From NCBI RefSeq assembly GCF_030382115.1, contig NZ_JAUDRJ010000003.1:5915557-5979556 (forward strand): 64,000 nucleotides of DNA. The letters run 5' to 3'. Source of the stretch: Nostoc sp. GT001 (GTDB lineage: Bacteria; Cyanobacteriota; Cyanobacteriia; Cyanobacteriales; Nostocaceae). The notes under the pieces were generated by a model. That model made no database searches and was not told the origin of the DNA. It was given only the letters and a program-made list of their open reading frames with translations. A program made the position numbers and the translations under genes. Of the stretch, positions 57,101-64,000 are shown piece by piece. How positions within the stretch are numbered: the stretch's first letter is position 1; every line of letters starts with the position of its first letter.

Positions 57101-57386
57101 TCCCATTGAACAGCAGATTGCAGATATTTGGGCGCAGGTTCTTAATGTCAAGCAGGTTGGAATTAACGACAACTTTTTTGAATTGGGTGGATATTCTCTA
57201 CTAGGAATTCAAGTGGTTTCTCGAGTGCGCCAAGCCTTGCAAGCAGAAATTTTGATGTCCAATTTATTTGAATTACCAACGGTAGCGGATTTGGCTGAAC
57301 GAGTGGAAACTCTGCGGTGGGCAACCCAAGGTGTTCAAGCTGCTGAGAGTGAAACAGCTGATGATTACGAGGAAGGTGAGCTATGA
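54120..57386 (+). CDS. NRPS extension module, C-A-PCP
   Basis: 1088 residues. The condensation domain (about 25-470) has the active-site motif HHIICDGWSW (about 160-169) and begins with the LLTAPATESQKEIWASVQMG form common for domains that follow an aminotransferase-type PKS. The adenylation domain (about 490-980) has YTSGSTGQPKG, SFDIAVSEIF, NLYGPTETT, YKTGDLARYLPDG and NGKVDRKAL, all intact. The PCP (about 1000-1065) has its serine in ELGGYSLLGI. Specificity residues read D-I-S-F-I-T-L-I-W-K, for which I have no confident substrate. The acidic C-terminus (AESETADDYEEGEL) probably docks with the N-terminal TubC-like domain of the next protein. It overlaps the next gene by 4 bp (ATGA). Confidence 0.92.
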   Translation: MTLSPVDYQSTLTAVDFDPFADGELLLTAPATESQKEIWASVQMGDAANCAYNESQSLRLKGELDVKLFQSAVEKLVQRHEALRTTFSTDGNTLCIVASRQIEIPIIELSNLKPQQKQEKLASILRQEVEQPFDLEHGPLFRAKIVKLQPQEHLVTLTAHHIICDGWSWAVLMPDLGKLYSGLQQGIVPELEEPDDLSEYAILQEEEADSPEAIATEQYWLQQFADSVPVLDFPSDRPRPPLRTFNAAREDWHLNPELVANLKQLGTKLGCSFMTTILGGFEVWLHRLTGQNDLVVGIPAAGQAALGQYNLVGHCVNLLPLRSQINGEKSFSDYLQTRRSAVLDAYDHQQFTFGSLVKKLVLPRDSSRIPLVPIIFNVDQALDSDRLPFIDLEVEFFSNPRAFENFELFINATESHGELILECQYNTNLFDADTIRRRMAEFETLLLGIVANPNQIIAKLPILPAVEQQLLATWNNTQTAYPQDICIHQLFETQVEKTPDAIAVVFEDRQISYRELNQRANQLAHYLQSLGVGPEVLVGLCVERSLEMVVGVLGILKAGGAYVPLDYAYPEERLAFMLQDAQVSVLLTQEKLKSGLPNHQAKIVCLDSNWQSTDYGLDNPTPNVTANNLAYVIYTSGSTGQPKGVQIQHQSAVNLLNAIAKEPGLTAEDTLLSVTSLSFDIAVSEIFLPLSVGAKLVLVSREVAADGTQLLKALTTSGATFMQPTPVTWRLLLAAGWQSSPQLKMISTGEALPRDLANQLLPKGACLWNLYGPTETTIWSTGYKVTTANKPIGIGCPLANTQIYILDSHLQPVPIGISGELYIGGEGLARGYLNRPELTAERFISNPFSSNPESRLYKTGDLARYLPDGHIEYLGRIDYQVKVRGFRIELGEIETALLQHPGVKEAVVIVREDIPNETSLVGYIVAETGQDSLEVISQLRRFLKQQLPDFMVPTIFMALEAMPLTPNGKVDRKALPKPDASRPELEANYVAPRTPIEQQIADIWAQVLNVKQVGINDNFFELGGYSLLGIQVVSRVRQALQAEILMSNLFELPTVADLAERVETLRWATQGVQAAESETADDYEEGEL

Positions 57387-60300
57387 AAACATTAGATGAA
57401 TTACTATCTGAGCTACGTCAGCGCGATGTCAAACTTTGGCTAGAGGGCGATCGCTTACGCTATCGGGCGGCAAAAGATAGTCTCACACCAGAATTGCTAA
57501 CCGAGTTAAAAACTCAAAAAGCCGAAATCATCAACTTTCTCCGACAAATTAACACAGCCGCCAGTTCACAAATTCCTCCAATTGTCGCTTGTGAACGGAA
57601 TGGCGACTTGCCGCTTTCCTTTGGTCAGCAACGGATATGGTTTCTCCATCAGTTTGAACCTGATAGTTCCTCAAATAATATGCCAGTTGTGGTGCGTTTC
57701 ACGGGGAATCTGAATGTTGCTGTCTTAGAAGAAAGTTTAAGAGAAGTCGTTCGTCGCCATGAAGTCCTGCGGACAACTTTTCCAGCAGTGAATGGAAAGC
57801 CCACTCAAGTCATTGCCACCGATGTTTCCTTGACACTGCCAATAATTGACTTGCGGCAAGTACCAGATGAACAACGAGAAGCGGAAGCTCATCTACTGGC
57901 AACTAAAGAAGCTCATCAACCCTTTGATTTAGGCAATGGGCCGATTTTGCGGGTGTTACTGCTGCAATTGAGCGATCGCGAACATCTGCTAATTTGGAAT
58001 ATGCACTGCATAGTTTGTGATGGAGCTTCGTCCGATCTGTTCTATCAAGACCTGATTACCATCTATAAAGCATTATCAGCAGGTCAAGTTTCTCCTTTAA
58101 CTCCTTTACCAGTGCAGTATGCTGATTTTACCAATTGGCAATATCAATGGCTCCAGGGAGAGGTTTTAGAGTCACAGGTAAATTACTGGAAGCAAAAGCT
58201 AGAAGGCAATTTACCCATTATTGATTTACCTTACGATCGCCCCCGTCCTCAAGGAGTGCAAACCTATCGAGGCGATCGCGCTGCCCTGCTGCTATCAAAG
58301 GCGCTGAACCATGCCCTGACAGACCTGAGTCAAAAATGGGGTGTCACCCTGTTCATGACTCTACTGGCAGCATTTGAGCTATTGCTCTACCGTTATTCTG
58401 GACAAGAAGACTTACTAATTAACTTTGCAAGTGCAGGTCGAGGACAAGTTGAAACCGAGGGGCTGATTGGATTTTTTTCTAATACTCTTGTACTGCGGAG
58501 TAATTTTGCAGGCAACCCAACTTTCCGAGAATTATTAGACCGAGTGCGTAAGGATTGCTTAGAGGCTTATACCCATCAAGACCTACCCTTTGAAAAGCTA
58601 ATTGAAGAACTTAAACCAGAACAGCGAAGTCGCAATACTTCGCCACTGTTTCAAGTAAAATTCTCCCTCAATCCTCCTTGGTCGAATGGTCGTGGCATGG
58701 CATCAGTGCAACTACCTGATTTGACTATCACTTCTCTATTTGGCTACATCTATCATGGCAAGACCAAATATGATCTGACATTGGTCTTGCGAGAACAGGA
58801 TAATGGTCTAGGCATGGTATTTGATTACAATGCCGAAATGTTTGATGCTAGTACGATAGAGCGGATGTTGGGACACTTCAAAACTTTACTCGAAGGTATT
58901 GTTGCTAATCCCGATCGCCCGATTGCTGAATTACCCCTGTTGACAGCACCTGAACAACATCAATTATTAGTTGAGTGGAATAGCAAACTAGCTGATTATC
59001 CCCAGCATACTTGTATCCATCAGTGGTTTGAAACTCAAGCTAAAAGAACTCCAAATAATATTGCAGTAAGTTTTAAAAATCAGCAATTAACTTATCAGGA
59101 ACTTAACCAGCGGGCAAATCAACTAGCCTACTATTTGCAAACTTTAGGGGTAGAATCGGGGGTACTCATCGGTCTTTATCTAGAGCCTTCCCTGGAGATG
59201 ATTGTGGGGCTGTTGGGTATTTTGAAAGTCGGTGGAACTTACGTACCGCTCGCTCCGACATCTGGGCAAGATGGTCTGGCTGTCATTTTAGAAGATGCCC
59301 AAATATCTTTGGTGTTAACCCAAAGCTCATTAGTTGAGAACCTCTCTGAGCATCAAGCACAAGCTATCTGTTTGGATAGTGATTGGGAAGTTATTGCCGT
59401 ACACGTGACTGAAAATCCAGAAAGTTATGGCACAGATCGGACTCTCGCCTGTGTAATGTATGTGTCTGGCTGCAATGGAAAACCCAACGGTATAGCTATT
59501 ACCCACGATAATCTTGTTACCCACAGCTTGGCAATTAGCGAAACTTGGGAGTTGACTCAGAGCGATCGCCTACTACTCATACTTAGTATCAGTTGCGATA
59601 CGTTCATTGAATCACTCTTTCCCACTTGGATTACTGGTGCTACTGCAATTCTCCAATCTCAGGAGATGCAATCGACGGGGCAGTTTTTCCCATTCATTGC
59701 TCAACAACAAATTACTGTTGTTAATCTAGCCACGTCTTTTTGGTATGAGTTAGTCAAGGAGCTATCTGTGTCTCCACAAACTTTGCCAGCCAGCTTGCGC
59801 TTAGTCATGGTTGGTGGAGAAAAAGTCTCACGCCAGGCTTATCTAACTTGGGTAGAAAAAGTTGGCAAGCAAGTACGCTGGCTGAATGCTTATGGAGCGC
59901 TAGAAACAACTTTAACCGCCACGGTTTACGATCCAAAGACTGCCACTGAAGCCAATAACACTCGGTCAAAAATTCCCATAGGAAAAGCGATCGCCAATAC
60001 CCAAATCTACATCCTCGATCGGCGATCGCAACTCCTCCCTATTGGTGTAACTGGTGAAATCTACATCAGCGGTATCGGTGTTACCCAAGGCTACTTTAAT
60101 CGTCCCGAATTAACCTCTGAGAAATTTATCCCCAATCCCTTTAGCAGCGAATCTGGGGCATACCTTTACAGAACTGGTGACTTAGGACGCTACTTAAGTG
60201 ACGGCAATATTGAGTTTTTAGGCCGCTTAGACAATCAGGTAAAAATTCGCGGCTTTCGCATTGAGTTGGCTGAAATTGAAATAATTTTAGGTCAATATCC

Positions 60301-61678
60301 AGGCGTACAAAAAACTGTGGTGATTGCCAAAGAAGATGTTCTTGGGGATAAAAGTTTAGTTGCTTATGTTGTCACCAAACAAGGAGAAACTTTTGGGAGT
60401 GAGCAACTGCTGAGTTTTCTCCAGCAAAAGTTACCTGAACATTTGTTGCCTTCTGCCTTTTTCATAGTCGATTCTCTGCCATTAAATGCTAATAGCGAAG
60501 TCGATCGCCAAGCCTTATCTGCGGTGAATCCAACTAATTCTAAAATAGAAAAAATATTTGCCACAGCAGAAGATCCATTACAACTTCAGTTAACTAAAAT
60601 TTGGGAAAACCTTTTAGGTATTCATCCTATTGGCATAAAAGACAACTTTTTTGATTTGGGTGGAAACTCACTACTTGCAGTACATCTATTTTCTCAGATC
60701 GAAAAGACATTTGGTCTAAATCTGCCCCTAGCTATTCTCTTGCAATCTTCAACCATTGAGCAATTAACTAGTTTTATTCGCCAGCAAGGGTTTTTGCCAG
60801 AAAGCCATAATCGGGTTGAGAGTAATACTAGTACCAACTCAGAAAAACCGATGCCTTGGTCATCATTAGTACCAATGCAGCCCAACGGTTCTAAGCCACC
60901 TCTCTTTTGCATCCATGCAATTGGTTTAAGTGTCCTCTACTACCGAGATTTATCACTTCATTTAGGTGAAAATCAGCCATTTTATGCGCTACAAGCACGA
61001 GGATTAAGTGGGAAAGAAGCTCCTTTTACCAAGCTTGCACAAATGGCGGCTCATTACATCAAAGAGATACAAACTATTCAACCTGAAGGCCCTTATTTTT
61101 TGGGTGGTTCCTCCTTTGGCGGACTAGTAGCTTGGGAAATGGCTCAACAATTAGTAAAACAAGGTCAAAAAGTAGCTCTGTTAGCTTTATTTGATACTAC
61201 TGGCCCAAATTATATTAAACAAGCGCCATTAGAAAAGCGAGTTTCTCAGCATTGGGACAACCTGACAAAACTTGGGACTAATTACGTGCTTGAGCAAATC
61301 AGGAACAAAAGCTCTTGGCTGAAGTATAAACTTCAAGAAAAGTTCCGAAAATTGATCTTTAAGTTTTCCTTAAGAATCTGGCGGACTGTACCTTATAACT
61401 ACCGGAAATTAACAATCGAAGAGGCCAATAAACAGGCAGCCAGAGAATACGTTCTAAAAGCTTATCCAGGTCGAGTCACTGTATTCCGAGCAGAAGAGCG
61501 CGTTGCATTGGAAAAACGGGAGGTTGACCCCCAAATGGGTTGGAGTGAAATGGTCTTAGGAGGTTTGGATATTCAAAATGTCCCAGGAAACCACGATTCT
61601 ATTTTTAGAGAACCCCATGTCCGAACTCTATCTGAAAAGATGAGGGCTTGTATAGATCAAGCTATTGTAGACATCTGA
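57383..61678 (+). CDS. NRPS terminal module: docking-C-A(degenerate)-PCP-TE
   Basis: 1431 residues. Order: TubC-type N-terminal docking domain (1-55; LDELLSELRQRDVKLWLEGD); condensation domain (about 70-500) whose active site reads MHCIVCDGAS, keeping the second, catalytic histidine but not the first; adenylation domain (about 530-1045); PCP with serine in DLGGNSLLAV (about 1094); thioesterase (about 1170-1425) with GGSSFGG nucleophile and GNHDS histidine (about 1404). The adenylation domain is abnormal: A3 reads YVSGCNGKPNG, A4 lacks the FDxS form, A5 reads NAYGALETT, and A10 reads NSEVDRQ, with glutamate in place of the catalytic lysine. It is probably unable to adenylate. The thioesterase looks active and should release the product by hydrolysis or cyclisation. 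Confidence 0.92.
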   Translation: MKTLDELLSELRQRDVKLWLEGDRLRYRAAKDSLTPELLTELKTQKAEIINFLRQINTAASSQIPPIVACERNGDLPLSFGQQRIWFLHQFEPDSSSNNMPVVVRFTGNLNVAVLEESLREVVRRHEVLRTTFPAVNGKPTQVIATDVSLTLPIIDLRQVPDEQREAEAHLLATKEAHQPFDLGNGPILRVLLLQLSDREHLLIWNMHCIVCDGASSDLFYQDLITIYKALSAGQVSPLTPLPVQYADFTNWQYQWLQGEVLESQVNYWKQKLEGNLPIIDLPYDRPRPQGVQTYRGDRAALLLSKALNHALTDLSQKWGVTLFMTLLAAFELLLYRYSGQEDLLINFASAGRGQVETEGLIGFFSNTLVLRSNFAGNPTFRELLDRVRKDCLEAYTHQDLPFEKLIEELKPEQRSRNTSPLFQVKFSLNPPWSNGRGMASVQLPDLTITSLFGYIYHGKTKYDLTLVLREQDNGLGMVFDYNAEMFDASTIERMLGHFKTLLEGIVANPDRPIAELPLLTAPEQHQLLVEWNSKLADYPQHTCIHQWFETQAKRTPNNIAVSFKNQQLTYQELNQRANQLAYYLQTLGVESGVLIGLYLEPSLEMIVGLLGILKVGGTYVPLAPTSGQDGLAVILEDAQISLVLTQSSLVENLSEHQAQAICLDSDWEVIAVHVTENPESYGTDRTLACVMYVSGCNGKPNGIAITHDNLVTHSLAISETWELTQSDRLLLILSISCDTFIESLFPTWITGATAILQSQEMQSTGQFFPFIAQQQITVVNLATSFWYELVKELSVSPQTLPASLRLVMVGGEKVSRQAYLTWVEKVGKQVRWLNAYGALETTLTATVYDPKTATEANNTRSKIPIGKAIANTQIYILDRRSQLLPIGVTGEIYISGIGVTQGYFNRPELTSEKFIPNPFSSESGAYLYRTGDLGRYLSDGNIEFLGRLDNQVKIRGFRIELAEIEIILGQYPGVQKTVVIAKEDVLGDKSLVAYVVTKQGETFGSEQLLSFLQQKLPEHLLPSAFFIVDSLPLNANSEVDRQALSAVNPTNSKIEKIFATAEDPLQLQLTKIWENLLGIHPIGIKDNFFDLGGNSLLAVHLFSQIEKTFGLNLPLAILLQSSTIEQLTSFIRQQGFLPESHNRVESNTSTNSEKPMPWSSLVPMQPNGSKPPLFCIHAIGLSVLYYRDLSLHLGENQPFYALQARGLSGKEAPFTKLAQMAAHYIKEIQTIQPEGPYFLGGSSFGGLVAWEMAQQLVKQGQKVALLALFDTTGPNYIKQAPLEKRVSQHWDNLTKLGTNYVLEQIRNKSSWLKYKLQEKFRKLIFKFSLRIWRTVPYNYRKLTIEEANKQAAREYVLKAYPGRVTVFRAEERVALEKREVDPQMGWSEMVLGGLDIQNVPGNHDSIFREPHVRTLSEKMRACIDQAIVDI

Positions 61679-61712
61679 AATTCATTTAATTTGCAGAAAT
61701 AGTTAGAACTTT

Positions 61713-61750
61713 CAACCTCATCTCGCTTCCGGGATGGGGTTGTTTTATTT
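61713..61750 (+). terminator. Rho-independent terminator after the NRPS-PKS cluster
   Basis: CAACCTCATC (61713-61722) pairs with GATGGGGTTG (61733-61742) with one mismatch, loop 10 nt, followed by TTTTATTT. It marks the end of the biosynthetic operon. Confidence 0.75.
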
Positions 61751-61945
61751 CTAAGTAATAACTTTAACTATATATGTATAAATTCAATTGCTACTAAAGC
61801 TCTTGCATAAGTTGTAAGCTGGAAAATACGTAGTATATCTACTGAGGCTTGAATAAAAATCAGACAATAAGCTATATAGTACATTCTTCTCTTTGCTAGA
61901 AAAGAACATTACTTTTACAAACTATTTTGCAATCTCAAGGGAAAT

Positions 61946-64000
61946 ATGACGCAGAAAATCCTGAATTTTGTAGAAGTTCAAAAAGATGATACAAATGGTG
62001 TCGATGGACTTGCTGGTGCTAAATCCCTCACAATCAGTCCCGATGGAAAATTCCTGTATGCATCTGGATATGGTGACTCGGCTGTAGCGGTATTTGAGCG
62101 GGATACAACCACAGGCGCACTGAGTTTTGTTGAATTTCAAAAAGATGATACAAATGGTGTCGATGGGCTTGCTGGTGCTGAATCTCTCACCGTCAGCCCC
62201 GATGGTAAATTCCTCTATGCTGCTGGATATGATGACTCGGCTGTAGCGGTATTTGAGCGGGATACAACCACAGGCGCACTGAGTTTTGTTGAATTTCAAA
62301 AAGATGATACAAATGGTGTCGATGGGCTTGCTGGTGCTAAATCCCTCATAGTCAGCCCCGATGGTAAATTCCTGTATGCATCTGGATATAGTGACTCAGC
62401 TGTAGCGGTATTTGAGCGGGATACAACCACAGGCGCACTGAGTTTTGTTGAATTTCAAAAAGATGATACAAATGGTGTCGATGGGCTTGCTGGTGCTGAA
62501 TCTCTCACCGTCAGCCCCGATGGTAAATTCCTCTATGCTGCTGGATATGATGACTCGGCTGTAGCGGTATTTGAGCGGGATACAACCACAGGCGCACTGA
62601 GTTTTGTTGAATTTCAAAAAGATGATACAAATGGTGTCGATGGGCTTGCTGGTGCTAAATCCCTCATAGTCAGCCCCGATGGAAAATTCCTGTATGCATC
62701 TGGATATAGTGACTCGGCTGTAGCTGTGTTTGAGCGGGATACAACCACAGGCAAACTAAGTTTTGTGGAAGTTCAAAAAGATGGTATCAGTAGTGTCGAT
62801 GGGCTTGGTGGTGTCTCTTCCATTACTGTCAGTTCCGATGGAAAATTCCTCTATGCTGCTGGATATGATGACTCGGCTGTAGCTGTGTTTGAGCGGGATA
62901 CAACCACAGGCAAACTGAGTTTTGTGGAAGTTCAAAAAGATGATACAGATGGTGTTGATGGACTTGGTGGTGCGGTTTCTGTAACTCTCACCTCCGATGG
63001 CAAATACCTCTACACTGCTGGATCTGATGACTCGGCGGTGGCGGTGTTTAGTGCGCCTTTCAATCATGCGCCAGAGGTGGGAAATGAAATTCTTGATCAA
63101 GAAACCACCGAAGATAGTGTCTTCAACTTCACCCTTCCAGTTGACACCTTCAGCGATGTAGATGTTGAAGATATCCTGACTTACACTGCAACTTTAGAAA
63201 ATGATGATTTACTGCCTACTTGGTTGAAGTTTGATCCTGCTACCCTTACCTTCAGTGGGACTCCCACAACTAAGGATGTAGGTAATCTAAACATCAAAGT
63301 CACTGCTAAAGATATTGCTGGAGAGGAAGCTAGTGATATATTTACGCTTGGGGTTGCCGATAAAAATACTCCTACTACTCTATTCACATTAATTACAGGC
63401 GATATCTTTAGTGTCAAGACTAAGCTGAAGACTAAAGGCAATAAAGCAAAAATCTCCATCAAAATTAAAACCAGCACTTTTAAAGAGGTGAATGAGCTGT
63501 GTGTATTTAATGTTGATGATGATGAAGGTAAGATTGATGGCATAGCCCCTGGTGCAGAAGGCTATACACAAGCTGCTCTTTTACGCTCCAAGGTGATTTT
63601 CTTTTCCCTTGCTAATATGCCCAAGGGTTTCAAGCATGACGATGTGAATAACGTCTTAGAATTTGACTCTGATACCAAACTCCGATTCTATAGCGTATCC
63701 AACAGTACTACTCAGGCTGTACTGTCTGGAAAAGCATCTTTTTCAAGTGTCGTTTTTTCCTCAGCCACAAATACCAACACAGGAGAGGAAGGTTTTTCTC
63801 TCAACTTCCAAAATTTTGCTGTAACGGTTCAGGCAACAAATCAAGAAATATCTTTGGGGACAAATTTACAAGGCAAAAAAGAAGGCGAACTGATTGATTT
63901 ACGGGGTGTAGGACAATCGGTAAAAGCTGACTTTAAGGTTTATAGAGAAGCTGCATTGAACAACTTTGTCGGTTTTTATCGGGTTGCTGATGAAAATGGT
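61946..64000 (+). CDS. Seven-repeat beta-propeller protein with Ig-like and DUF4114-like regions, 3' end outside window
   Basis: An open frame of 685 codons runs from ATG 61946 (AAGGGA 4 bp upstream) to the window edge. After a short N-terminus without a signal peptide come seven repeats of 53 residues, each with QKDD.NGVDGL, VSPDGKFLYA.GY and DSAVAVFERDTTTG. This is the YVTN/lactonase-type beta-propeller pattern, and seven units would close a propeller (about 10-370). An Ig/cadherin-like domain follows (about 372-470; VFNFTLPVDTFSDVD, LPTWLKFDPATLTFSGTP). The last part resembles DUF4114 (LEFDSDTKLRFYSVS, NNFVGFYRVADENG). Such proteins usually continue into RTX repeats and leave by type I secretion. 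It is separated from the NRPS cluster by a terminator, so it is probably unrelated to it. Confidence 0.85.
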   Translation, partial: MTQKILNFVEVQKDDTNGVDGLAGAKSLTISPDGKFLYASGYGDSAVAVFERDTTTGALSFVEFQKDDTNGVDGLAGAESLTVSPDGKFLYAAGYDDSAVAVFERDTTTGALSFVEFQKDDTNGVDGLAGAKSLIVSPDGKFLYASGYSDSAVAVFERDTTTGALSFVEFQKDDTNGVDGLAGAESLTVSPDGKFLYAAGYDDSAVAVFERDTTTGALSFVEFQKDDTNGVDGLAGAKSLIVSPDGKFLYASGYSDSAVAVFERDTTTGKLSFVEVQKDGISSVDGLGGVSSITVSSDGKFLYAAGYDDSAVAVFERDTTTGKLSFVEVQKDDTDGVDGLGGAVSVTLTSDGKYLYTAGSDDSAVAVFSAPFNHAPEVGNEILDQETTEDSVFNFTLPVDTFSDVDVEDILTYTATLENDDLLPTWLKFDPATLTFSGTPTTKDVGNLNIKVTAKDIAGEEASDIFTLGVADKNTPTTLFTLITGDIFSVKTKLKTKGNKAKISIKIKTSTFKEVNELCVFNVDDDEGKIDGIAPGAEGYTQAALLRSKVIFFSLANMPKGFKHDDVNNVLEFDSDTKLRFYSVSNSTTQAVLSGKASFSSVVFSSATNTNTGEEGFSLNFQNFAVTVQATNQEISLGTNLQGKKEGELIDLRGVGQSVKADFKVYREAALNNFVGFYRVADENG
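61973..63060 (+). repeat. Seven 159-bp coding repeats with a 318-bp super-repeat
   Basis: Units start at 61973, 62132, 62291, 62450, 62609, 62768 and 62927. Units 2 and 4 are essentially identical, as are 3 and 5, so 62132-62449 and 62450-62767 form a recently duplicated pair of blades. Units 6 and 7 are more diverged. Confidence 0.93.

Noticed and set aside
61922..63571. Minus-strand frames (61922-62299, 62396-62617, 62756-63100, 63181-63543) with repeated sequences
   Set aside because: They are the antisense of the plus-strand propeller gene that runs off the window edge; their repetitiveness is inherited from it and they have no ribosome binding sites.

Overview
The window looks like a piece of the chromosome of a filamentous, Nostoc-like (Nostocales) cyanobacterium. 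Evidence is the frequent HIP1 octamer GCGATCGC, heptanucleotide short tandem repeats between genes, a complete beta-carboxysome operon, a cyanobacterial CO2-uptake NDH-1 locus, Psb34-type small photosynthetic proteins and a COP23 protein. No rRNA, tRNA or CRISPR array was seen.

Layout. 1-2502 is a decayed junction: a MoxR-like ATPase fragment, a small opposite-strand remnant, and an insertion sequence with perfect 20-bp inverted ends and a frameshifted transposase that has cut the 5' end off an Rpn/DUF4351-type gene. 2505-7172 (minus) is a branched-chain/neutral amino-acid ABC operon (livK-livH-livM-livG) with a Uma2-type gene embedded in it. 7808-8836 encodes a secreted protein of seven near-identical 45-residue repeats resembling a PLL-type beta-propeller lectin. 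9080-10881 holds small genes (DUF6464, an unknown, a GNAT acetyltransferase).

10922-22616 is a carbon-concentrating supercluster. On the minus strand ndhF4 (broken by one extra base), ndhD4 and cupB specify the NDH-1MS' CO2-hydration complex. Divergently, ccmK2-ccmK1-ccmL-ccmM-ccmN-ccmO specify the beta-carboxysome shell and core, followed by a CmpR/RbcR-type LysR regulator. CcmM keeps the gamma-carbonic anhydrase ligands and regulatory cysteines, carries four Rubisco-small-subunit-like domains, and has an internal GTG start with a good ribosome binding site for the short form.

22977-28740 is mixed: a pyruvyl transferase, a MuiA-like protein, a tandem duplication of a psb34-like gene with promoter and terminator, a frameshifted Uma2 gene and a COP23 protein. 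29133-44000 is an extracellular phosphorus-scavenging island of three giant modular proteins: a nuclease; a nuclease plus phytase protein; and an alkaline phosphatase whose phytase-like domain is split by an inserted glycerophosphodiesterase. All end in RTX-like repeats, which suggests type I secretion.

44614-61678 is a compact hybrid NRPS-PKS cluster: A-PCP; KS-AT-ACP-aminotransferase; a JmjC/cupin-like oxygenase; an acyltransferase-3 membrane protein; C-A-PCP; and docking-C-A-PCP-TE. The architecture predicts an amino-acid starter extended by malonate and transaminated at the beta-keto carbon, giving a beta,gamma-diamino acyl unit. The last A domain has lost its core residues, including the A10 lysine. 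I do not recognise the product; this is the best candidate for an undescribed system. 61946 to the window edge is an incomplete gene with seven 53-residue beta-propeller repeats, an Ig-like domain and a DUF4114-like end.
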